The position numbers and the translations under genes are program-made. The notes under the pieces are model-generated. The model was not told the DNA's origin and did not search any database. It saw only the letters and a program-made list of their open reading frames with translations. This document shows, in pieces, positions 55,205 to 64,000 of a DNA stretch of 64,000 bases (position 1 is the stretch's first letter; every line of letters starts with the position of its first letter). The stretch is from Quercus robur (Eukaryota > Streptophyta > Magnoliopsida > Fagales > Fagaceae), in the NCBI RefSeq assembly GCF_932294415.1, contig NC_065539.1, positions 51,603,501 to 51,667,500 on the forward strand, written 5' to 3'.

Positions 55205-57247
55205 TTAAGCAGAGCCAGAAGCAAAAAGTGCAAGAAATGCCATAGCAAACCCAAGCATACCAAAACCACCCTTGAGAGTATTCAATGGAGGAGCAGCCTT
55301 ACTAGGAGAAGGAGCAAGTACAGAAGGAGCTGAAGGAGACTTAGGAGTGACCAATGCAGATGGAGTTAAAGCAGTACTTGAAATATTGCGAAGCACATTA
55401 ATGTCAACCTTCTGTCCAGATTGACAGTGGCCAGGTACACCACAGAAAAAGAAGTGGTGACCACGAGTGGTGATAGTAATGGAGTCATTTCCAGTGGTAT
55501 AAGTGGCCATAGGTGCTGATGTATTACATGTCTTGTACATTGCATGTGTTACTCGCATCACATTGTGAAATTGTGCATTGTACTCAAAACCTGATACAAA
55601 ATCAATAGAAAATATACCCAAAAAAAAAAAAAAATTTGTTACATTTAAACACCAAAAGCTCAGCTATTATAAGAACTTTGTAATAAAATTAATAATAACT
55701 TTAGCACATTTTCCAATTGACAAATGTAAAACTCTTGCTTTAAAGATCCTTACTTGTGCAGATGCTTGAATTTCTTTGAGAATGTCAATTTAGATTTTAC
55801 AATAGGTCTTTAATAAAAGAGTCAAGCTAATGAGTGTCTTTAGGGTATTAGTTAATAGAAAATTATTAGGTATTCTCGAAGTACAATAAATGCGTAATCC
55901 TTTCTTTTACATGAATGATAGGTCCCAAGTACAATAAATGTGTAGTCATTTCTCTTACATGAATGGTAGGTCCCACTATGAATTTAATTAGTGGGACCCA
56001 GATGAGGGAGTGCGCATTTATGGTACTCCGAGAGCACCTAATAATTTTCCTTAGTTAACAATCCATTTTAGAAAAGTTTTAACACCACTTTTATGGAAAA
56101 AAAAAAAAAAAATTGTCAAAATATTAATTACTTTTTTTTCCTCATAAAAACTTTTTTTAAATGAATTATCAACTAATATCTTAAGAGCATCAGTTAGCAT
56201 TTTCCACGATAAAAATCCATTTTCTCTCCTACAAGTGTCCCAATTGTAGCACTTTTTTTCAGTACAATTGCAGAGACAAACAAGTTAATTAGTGAAAAAT
56301 GAAAGATGGTGGTGGTGGGCCAGTGGCGGTGGTGGTGGGTCACTCAATAAGTAATAATTGTATTTAAAAGTGGAAGCTAGCTATCATCATGAAAGTATGC
56401 ACGAGTTGGTGGAAACAAACTGTCTATGCATGTGGGGGTCAAGATGTCCATGCAGTATATGGCAGACCCCATCATGAAACCCAAACAGAAGCTTGATCAT
56501 TGATGTCGTGTTATTGTGATTGTTAGTGTTAGCCATACGATGATGGACACGTGTCAATTGTGATGCAATTACTCTCTTCCTTTTTTAACGAGGAAACCAC
56601 CATTAGACATGTTGGCTAGACTATGCCTAGTAGTGCCTACACTCTATATTTTAGGCAGTGGCTGGAGCACTCACTAATAGATTGAGGTCACTTTAAGCTA
56701 AAGCAAAATACAACCATGGAAAGAGACAATGTTCTTTCAAGAGATTTGGACCAAAAAAAAGAAGTAATGGAAAGTAATTAACAAAAATGTTGTACTTACT
56801 ATTTCAGCAATTGTAAAAAAACTTGTTTAACACTTATTTTGAGAAAAATCAGGGCACAAGCTACTAGATAGAGAGAAATTTCACACCAAGAAAACATTTT
56901 TTTTTAATCTTATACCATAAATTTTCGTTTGTGGGGAAGAAAGCTGAAGACTTGATAAGACAAAAATGAACATCCAACTATCAGAGGAACTAGCAAGACC
57001 CAATTCCCACAAACTACAAAGAACCCAACATGAAAAGAGAATTCAACAATGAATTATGAAGAAAAAGAAAAAACTTACGGATAATGTCACCCACTTCAAA
57101 GGTCTTAATAGCAGCCCACTGCTTGTAGTTTACGTTACCAATGGTGGTCCAACCTGCAGAGTCCCCAACCTTGTACACAGCTGCATTGGACACATGGACA
57201 AAGGCCATCACCATGAACAGAACAAAGACTCTCCCCACCAAAGCCAT
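55205..57247 (-). CDS. Mavicyanin/stellacyanin-like blue copper protein (phytocyanin, 2 exons)
   Basis: Extracellular type-1 copper protein anchored by GPI, family phytocyanin; electron-transfer or cell-wall roles are known for relatives, the exact substrate is not. Exon 1 is 57247-57079, exon 2 is 55590-55205, phase 1 junction inside Arg57 (donor 'atcc|gtaagt', acceptor 'tatcag'): 184 residues plus TAA. Signal peptide ~1-22 (MALVGRVFVLFMVMAFVHVS). Plastocyanin-like domain ~23-123 with copper ligands His65, Cys106, His111 and Gln116, and disulfide Cys78-Cys112. Gln rather than Met at the axial site marks the stellacyanin/mavicyanin type and a lower redox potential. Then a Pro/Ser/Ala-rich arabinogalactan-like stretch ~130-160 and a hydrophobic tail (GMLGFAMAFLALFASGSA) fit for GPI attachment. 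The 1.5-kb intron carries a Mutator-type MITE. Confidence 0.92.
55857..56050. mobile_element. Mutator-type MITE, 194 bp, in the cupredoxin intron
   Basis: Arms 'gaaaattattaggtattctc' and (reverse complement of the right) 'ggaaaattattaggtgctct' continue into 'ataaatgcg'. Flanks are ttagttaat (55848-55856) and ttagttaac (56051-56059), 8 of 9. Same family as 50189-50395. Confidence 0.75.
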
Positions 57248-57334
57248 TGGTATGTATTGTAGGCTCTGGAAGAAAGGGACTGACTATTTGTTCTTTAGGT
57301 CGAGGTTGGGTTGGGAGAGTTGGAGATGCTGTGT

Positions 57335-57345
57335 GTTTATAAATC
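57335..57345 (-). promoter_or_regulatory. TATA box of the cupredoxin gene
   Basis: On the minus strand 'gatttataaac' lies about 90 bases before the ATG at 57247. It is followed at the expected distance by a pyrimidine- and A-rich leader ('catctccaactctcccaac') without an upstream ATG. Confidence 0.6.
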
Positions 57346-57397
57346 TTTTGGACCTCCTGGCTTTGTAGGATGGTGGTTGGAACTTTTAAGGAAGTCA

Positions 57398-58259
57398 CTT
57401 TGGAGTTTGGTGACTTGGTCCCCTATACTTTTTTGTTTATTATAAAGAACACCTCTTTTAGTGAAAAACAGACGATAGTGGCCCAATGGCTGGGTCCTAA
57501 TTTGAAAATTTTGAGCAACTCTTTTGGAGCATTCATCCTTTTTGTTTTTATTTTGTTTGGTGAAATAATAATTTTCCCGTCAAAACAGAGTGATATCACT
57601 GTCACCTAACAAACTACACAATTCAATTTACAAAATCTGAATGCTTGTGAACTTTCAAAAATAGCATAAGGTTTTGTTATCTAATTTTCCATAACAGTCA
57701 TGATTCAGTCTATAGAATTTGCACTTCATTCTTCACTTTTCCATTGGGTACCCCTCACTTTTTCTTTTCTTTTTTTCTTTTTTGTTACTGGGTTTTTGGT
57801 TGATTGACTAATATATTTCATGTTCTTAATTAGGGTCAGTAATTCGCTTATGTTTGGAAGGCTTTTTATTTTTATTTTTTATTATTATTATTATTATTTT
57901 GAAGTGGAGAGAGATTCAAACCTTAAACATCTCCATTTGAAAATAAGAAACTGATGGTTAACCTAAAGATCATTGGTGTGCTTGGGAGTTAATGAAAAGA
58001 TGAAATGGAATGAAATAATAATAAATATGGTGTATTTTTCTACTATGTTTGAAATAAATTAGTATGTCACCTTCATTTCATTGAAGTAATGAGTATACCA
58101 CCAAAATATGAGAATGAATGTTTAAAAGGGAATAGAATAGAATGGAAATTCTCTCTAACTATTCAATTTCTTCTCACCAAACTACCAAATCAAGGACTAG
58201 ATGGATTGTCATTTAAAGATCCATTCCATTCCCTTTGTCCTTCTCAAGCAAATGGTCAA
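57398..58259. other. Intergenic DNA between the cupredoxin and hexose transporter genes
   Basis: 57890-57975 is SINE-like but too degenerate to call. 57970-58259 may be a MITE ('gtgtgcttgggagtt' against 'tctcaagcaaatgg', with 'aatggaatg' words in both arms). No gene is seen; open frames are A/T-biased. Confidence 0.4.
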
Positions 58260-58431
58260 TGATATTACATAAGTCCAATGGGCTACAAGTCCATTGTAAT
58301 ATACTTGTACGGTACTCATATTACTTGCCTTAACACTCATATAACTACCTGTATAAAGATAGTCACTTATACAGTTTTATATACATTAATGTATTGAGAA
58401 TTCCTTCTCAATTCTAACATGGTATCAAAAC
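58260..58431 (+). mobile_element. Short LTR with adjoining tRNA-iMet primer site
   Basis: 'tgatattacataag...ttctaaca' (58260-58419) has TG...CA ends and is followed at once by 'tggtatcaaaac', an 8-base perfect start of the TGGTATCAGAGC primer site. The 160-bp LTR is small, as in TRIM or short Copia elements. No coding part or second LTR is seen before 59400. Confidence 0.5.
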
Positions 58432-59438
58432 TCCCCATTCTAACAGAGTTTAGTAATCGAGAGATACGATGTTACATTTTCAATTTAAAATGAAGCTCAA
58501 AGAACTAGTTCAATTCCCTTCCTCTTTCTCCCATTAAGATTGGGCAAAACAAAGAGAAATAAATGAAATTTGTATCTCTAAGGAGTATTTTTGTTTAGGG
58601 TTAATTTTTTAGCGATTCTTTTTCTATCTTTTACTTGAAGAATCAATTAATATAAACTTTTACGGCTTCTAGCTACTACCACTACAAAAAGATTGAGATC
58701 TAAGTGAAAAGGACTAAATTCATTGATTATGAGTGTTCATATTAATGAGAATGAAGTATCCATATTTGGTACTATAATATTATTGTAGTTGTCTTTAAGC
58801 ACTCGTGCTGTTTGCATTGTCATTATGTACTTTTTTTGGGCCATGGTTGAAGGACTTGAAAGCAAAGAATGTTTGGGGGTATTGGTTTGGTGGGGTGTGC
58901 ATTCTTCTTCAATAGAAAATTATTGGCAATGCCATGATGACATTGCCTACCACTAAAATTTCATTTTGGTTGAGCTGAATTGCTTTATACAAGGGAGAAG
59001 TATAAACTTGCTCAATACACTCATCTATTGGAAGTTACATGGACTTGCGTATCAAATCTGCATTTTATATTGCAATATTGATACTGCTAGTGCTGGTGGT
59101 AGTTCTCTTACCTGTTAGACATATAAATGGTCTTTAAATTTTGAACTAAATGTTAGATTTGAATTCACATATGTGATTTAGTAATTGCACATCTTATTGC
59201 TTCCAAAAAGCTTAGGAGTTAGGAATCACAAGTTGAAGAAGAAACTGTGAAAAAACCAATAATCATTTTTATCTTTTTTGTAGAAAAAGAATCTTAAAAA
59301 CATATTTGATACAAGGATTATAAAAACCATAGAGAAAGGAATACATTCCTAAAGTGTCTAAAACCATAGCAAAAAGTAATAGTAGAAAATAATATATTGC
59401 CATCGTCTACGTTCTAGTAATGGAATTTCCAAATATAC
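58432..59438. other. AT-rich stretch downstream of the hexose transporter
   Basis: No gene is seen. The first few hundred bases may be the leader of the LTR element at 58260. The part nearest 59438 should contain the 3' UTR of the minus-strand transporter. Confidence 0.4.
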
Positions 59439-62400
59439 TTATAGCTGTGAAGAAGGATCAAATCCATTATGGACCCCATTTTTCTTTTCACCATTGGTAA
59501 CTGCTGCAACATTGTCATAATCGTCATCATCCATAAATCTCTTCCATAACCAGTGCCTTTTCCACACTCTCTCAGTCATCTCTTCAATTGGGATATTCTT
59601 TGTCTCCGGGAGCAGAAATAGAACAAAGACTGACATGATGAAAACCCAGCCAGAGAAGAACAAAAAGATGCCAAACTTGAAATGGCAGAGCATTGAGAGG
59701 AAAGCTTGTGCTATAACAAAAGTGAAGACCAAGTTGACACACACAGTCACACTCTGTCCTGCTGAACGAGTCTCTAGTGGGAATGTCTCACTAGGGATGA
59801 GCCACCCTAGAGGTCCCCAAGACCATGCAAAGGATGATACAAATGTGCACACCAGAACAACAACAAGGACTGCAAAACCTTTGCCAAGGCTATCAGAATG
59901 GTCCTTAACCTTAATTCCTAGAATGATTGCTATCACCACTTGAGAAAGGAACATTTGGACGCCAGCTTCCAATAAGAGCATTCGACGCCCCACTTTGTCC
60001 ACTGAGTAGATAGACACAATGGTGGAGAGGACATTAACAGCTCCTGTTATCACAGCTGAGTATAGGGATGCATCACCACCAAATCCAAGAGTGTTGAATA
60101 GCACTGGAGCATAAAACATGATTGCGTTGATGCCAGTGAATTGCTGGAAGATCTGTTGCAATTAAACATTCAAATAAGAGAACATTAATTAGTAGGACAC
60201 GTAAATATAATTCATGTTGCAATGTAACTTAGGTTCTACGATTAAAATCAATCACATGATTACAATAACCATTAATGAACTTATGAACCACATGATTGAA
60301 TACTCTGGGAGAATTGGTCAATGCAATCATGCGACTGACTTTAATTGAGAAATTTTTAGTACGACATTTATGTAACTGTACCGAAGTTCTACTTGAAATT
60401 AAATATACATGTACAATACATAATTTAAAGTGAGAAATGGGAGCTGACCTGCAAAGCTACTGCAATGATAAGCTGGGGACGATTTCTACGCTGGAGGAGA
60501 TTCCTGAAGGGGTGCTTGACTGCTTTAGCCACACGGCTTGCCTCAACAAGCTCCAAGTATTCAGGTTCGACGTTGTCAGTGCCTCGGATTCTTTTAAGCA
60601 CAGCTTTTCCTTCATCCAAGTGACCACGTTCTATGAGACTGTTAGGAGTATCTACCACGAAGAGAGCCCCCAAGGTTAGGAGTAGTGCAGGAATGCCAGC
60701 CAGACCCAGTGACACTCTCCAACCCCAACCCCCTTTGATTCTGTAGTTGCATATATGGAAAAACATTAAATGAGTGTTGGCAACAAACAAAGCCAAAACA
60801 TCATATAAAAAATGTTGATATAAATTATTAAGGGTTCAGTTCTGTCTCCCTTTGAATGCAAACCATTTCATTTGTTGTGCACAAAAATTGCACATACAAA
60901 ATTACAAATTCGTCTTCTAAAAGGAGACCATTTGGGAATGGAGTATGGGATGTGAGGTATTACAAAAACGAGCATTTCTAAATGCAAATTAAACCATTTT
61001 TAAGGGTTTTTTTTTTAATATATATATATATATATATATATTATTAGTAATCATTTTAAAGTTAATTTGCTACCATAAATGCTTAGCCATATACTCAAAT
61101 TATAATACTTTTTCGGTATACCAAGAACAATGAAACTATTCCTGCACTATAATTTTGTCTGACAAGTCAATTAATGGTATATTTGACTATATGGGGAGTA
61201 GATATGTCTAATTAATACGATATTTGTGCTAACAACAATGTTTGATGGCTCAGTAACTTGACCGTCATAAAAAATGAGGATTAAACAATCTGATAGGAAA
61301 GAAATTAGGGGAAAAGTAGTGACCAATCATCAGTGGCAAGATAACCTAGTTCTATAATTCATCCAAAATACAAGCTTTTGCCTGCCCTTTAGGTTCAAAA
61401 TAAACCGACGTCTTTTGATATGTGGGCGGTGCATTCATTGACCATAAGATATTGCAGCTGAAATCTCAATTTCAATGGTCAAGGAATCGTTTTGGTGAGC
61501 TAACCGAGGAAGAGAAGTCAAAGTAACCTTCAAATTTGAATTGATTTATTGCATTATTGCCCTTTATTCAATATTGACCATTGATAAGTGATCTAAGCTA
61601 AGGGGTACGTGTAGTGTGTACACTCATAACGGCTAAATTATTTGAACAACGGCCAAAGTTGGTTGTCTAAACATAATTTTTATATGTCAAGGAATCTTAT
61701 TGTTTTACTACCAATAATAGCTTCACTCTAGGCATAATATAATGTCAAAATCTGGGGCAAGATTTTTCTGTTTTTTAATGAATGAGAAAAAAAAAATTTG
61801 AGAGAATAATGAATGAGAATTAGACTTACTTGGAAGTGCCGTAATTGACAAGGTTGGCAAAGAGAATGCCGATTGTGACATTGAGTTGAAATAAAATGTT
61901 CAATCCTCCACGTATCCTTGTTGGTGCAATCTCAGAAAGAAACACTGGAACTGCCTGTGACACATTGAAAATATTGCAACTTATTAGAGCAATAATTTAT
62001 GAAGAAATTCAACAAATTCACCTGGCCCTTCTTATTAGCTTGCACATGCCCTGGACCTTTAATTATAATTTAGGGGTCAATTTGAATTTTTAATTTCATT
62101 ACTTAAATTAGATTCCTTCTACCTCCTGGCAATTAAAATTTCTACCGAAAACAATTAAATTATATTGGTGGTCCAAGCATGTTTGTGAATACATGACAAC
62201 TTGCATTTTTATTTATTTATTTTTCAAATTTTAAGAATGGTATCGCACTACTAATAAAGCAATTATTTGTCATGGTTCATAAAATACATATAATTTGTCA
62301 CCTACAGAATCAAATTAGGATCAATTTCTACGTGCCCCAGCTACGGCCTAAGTAGACAGTTGAAGTTAAGGTCCAAATTAATAATCACAAAAGATAAGAT

Positions 62401-63791
62401 TTAGAGTATCAAGCGAAGACAAGAAAGTTGGAAGGAAAAAAAGGGTCCAAAACGTCACGTTATTTCACATAAAAAACCAAGGACTTTACAAAAGAAAATT
62501 GATTTCTATAGCATAAAAGGAAGATACAAACAAACTGGGGTTTAGTCTTTGTTTGGACTCGGCTTTCTCAGTATGAATCCAAGAAAATGATATTTATTAT
62601 GTATTGTTTCTTAAGCAAAAGCCGACTGGAAAAGATACCACAAAGTCTTTATCTTGACCTCATGTGCTAGAATATATATGTAACATATAAAGCAAAAAAG
62701 AGTTGGAACAACTTGTGGATGATTATGACTTGTGTTTACAAAAAGAAAACTTGTAACTTTCGTAGCTCCTAGCTTATTGATCATGAGCATGTATTTGATC
62801 CAATGGTTGAGGCAGCTCGTGGGTAATTATCCCCACCAAATTAAGCATTAGTCCTCCTTTTCTCTATTAAAACTTTATTTTTCTTCTTTCTTTTTTAATT
62901 TTTAACTTTTGTATATATTTTTTCAAAGGAAAGAATTACACAAGACTACAACAGTATTAAATAAGCCTGTATTTGACTCCTAACTTCCAAAACTGCCTAA
63001 CCCACATAAAGTTATTATATATCACCAAGTCATCATCATCATCATATATATACAATTTAAAGAATATTATGGTTGACACTTGAGAAAATGACGTTGATAA
63101 TTAAGTCCATATTTTGCCTTGCCCCATGAGCATACCTCCTTCTAAAATTGCCTTGGCATAATTTTTTTTTTTTATTTAAAAAATTCCAAGGTTTAGTCCT
63201 TAAAGTTTAAAGTGATTATATTTAGTTCTCGGTAAACTTAAAATAATTGTTTGTAATCCCTAAAAAAAACTTAAAAAAAAAAAAAAAAAATCAATTTAGT
63301 ACCTGAACAACATAAAAGTAATTGTATTTCATTGTATCTAATGCAACGATGACATGCAAGTTTATGGTAAAAACATTCACTTTAAATGTCAAAGACTAAA
63401 ATTACTTATATACTATACTTTATAATAAAGCTTTATTATATATAACATAGTAAATAGGTTATCAAACAAACCTGATTAGCAAAACCAACTCCACAACCAA
63501 GCAAGATTCTACCAACAATGAGCATGGCTAGATCTTGGGCCGCAGCATTAAAAGCAGTCCCAATTAAGAAGAAAACCCCAGCAATCAACATGGTTATCCT
63601 ACGGCCGAGCTTTCGCGTCGTGTAGGACGCGAAAAACGTCGCCGTTAAACCAGCAAGGTACAACGATGATGTGAACAATTGCAAATTTTGATTATCATAT
63701 TTGCAGTAATTACTGTCATCTCCTTGCAGAGTCTTCCTATAAACCACTGGGAAAAACTTTTTCAAGAAGTCAGGCATAGCAGTAACACCAC
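59439..63791 (-). CDS. STP13: Hexose:H+ symporter, STP13-like, partial (exon 1 beyond the window)
   Basis: Plasma-membrane monosaccharide/proton symporter, sugar porter family of the MFS. Exons on the minus strand: 63791-63472, 61954-61830, 60740-60449, 60152-59439. Phases agree (2+318, 41 codons+2, 1+291, 238 codons) and give about 483 residues to the TAA; the missing first exon would supply about 40 more (STP13 is about 526). Seen: [20 protein letters not shown] at the start, RKLGRR and DKVGRR loops, the [14 protein letters not shown] signature, TPNSLIERG (usual E of PETPNS is D here), [34 protein letters not shown], and [16 protein letters not shown]. The C-terminus is NGFDPSSQL. The STP13 match is much closer than STP1 or STP7. 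Introns are 1517, 1089 and 296 bases, all GT-AG. Regulation cannot be judged because the promoter is outside. Confidence 0.93.
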
Positions 63792-64000
63792 CTACATCAA
63801 ATTAACAATAAAAAAAAAATTAGTGATAATTGAGAAGGGTATAAATGTAATTTTAGGAAGAACGTGAAAATTGAGCACATGGTACACAGGTTACAGGCTT
63901 TTGGTAACAACAAAATTCAATTGGTCATTATGCTCAGATTGAAAAGCAAACAAAAATGGGTCAACGACCTTCATGATGAATAACTATGTGAAATTCCCAA
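63792..64000 (-). other. Intron 1 of the hexose transporter gene
   Basis: The sequence before the exon at 63791 ends in a good acceptor ('ttgatgtag'). I find no in-frame first exon (no MAGG-like start or GYDIGISGG-type motif) up to the window edge, so this is intron. Confidence 0.7.

Noticed and set aside
58681..58700. 'cactacaaaaag' as a CACTA left end
   Set aside because: Isolated 12-base match with no subterminal repeats or partner end.
1..64000. CRISPR arrays, bacterial operons, riboswitches or replication origins
   Set aside because: The window is plant nuclear DNA with spliced genes; the regular repeats present are microsatellites, tandem duplications and transposon arms.

Overview
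This is plant nuclear DNA from a woody dicot. It shows multi-exon genes with GT-AG (and two GC-AG) introns, AT-rich intergenic DNA, and dense retrotransposon, LINE, SINE and MITE debris. Several repeats (SINEs with a 'ttgtagctcaattgg'-type A box, and MITEs of the 'gcgtttggat...atccaaacg' type) recall elements I associate with Fagaceae such as oak or chestnut. That placement is an inference from memory, not a computed result.

Four host genes are supported. (1) 2693-17691 (+): peroxisomal long-chain acyl-CoA synthetase, LACS6 type. It has 23 exons that join in one frame to 694 codons, with an N-terminal PTS2 signal; its introns hold LTR, LINE and SINE remnants. (2) 40805-52181 (+): CLC-d type anion channel/transporter, 23 exons and 800 codons, with a LINE fragment and a Mutator-type MITE in its introns. 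(3) 55205-57247 (-): a mavicyanin/stellacyanin-like blue copper protein, 2 exons and 184 codons. (4) 59439-63791 (-): a hexose:H+ symporter of the STP13 type. Its last four exons are present and the first lies beyond the right edge.

The 23 kb between LACS6 and CLC-d (17.7-40.8 kb) is an accessory, transposon-rich block. In order it holds a solo LTR (19.6-20.5 kb); a hAT MITE with a perfect 8-bp target duplication (20.8-21.4 kb); a 1.38-kb hAT-type element carrying two unrelated host first exons head to head, B2-type cyclin (-) and dynein light chain (+) (21.7-23.1 kb); a palindromic MITE and a CACTA-like end (23.5-24.0 kb); a Gypsy protease remnant (26 kb); two MITEs (29.7-30.3 kb); a Mutator-like element with a perfect 9-bp target duplication and a probable captured fragment (30.35-31.4 kb); and a young Copia element (31.6-35.7 kb). 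The Copia has a 5-bp target duplication and an intact pol frame, but its PBS, gag and protease are replaced by an inverted gag scrap. It appears to have landed in the last exon of a degenerating host gene read on the minus strand.

The genes do not form a functional cluster: fatty-acid activation for beta-oxidation, endomembrane anion transport, an extracellular cupredoxin and plasma-membrane hexose uptake are simply neighbours. The most unusual objects are the chimeric gene-carrying hAT element, the gene-carrying MULE, the gag-inverted Copia, and two consecutive GC-AG introns in LACS6.
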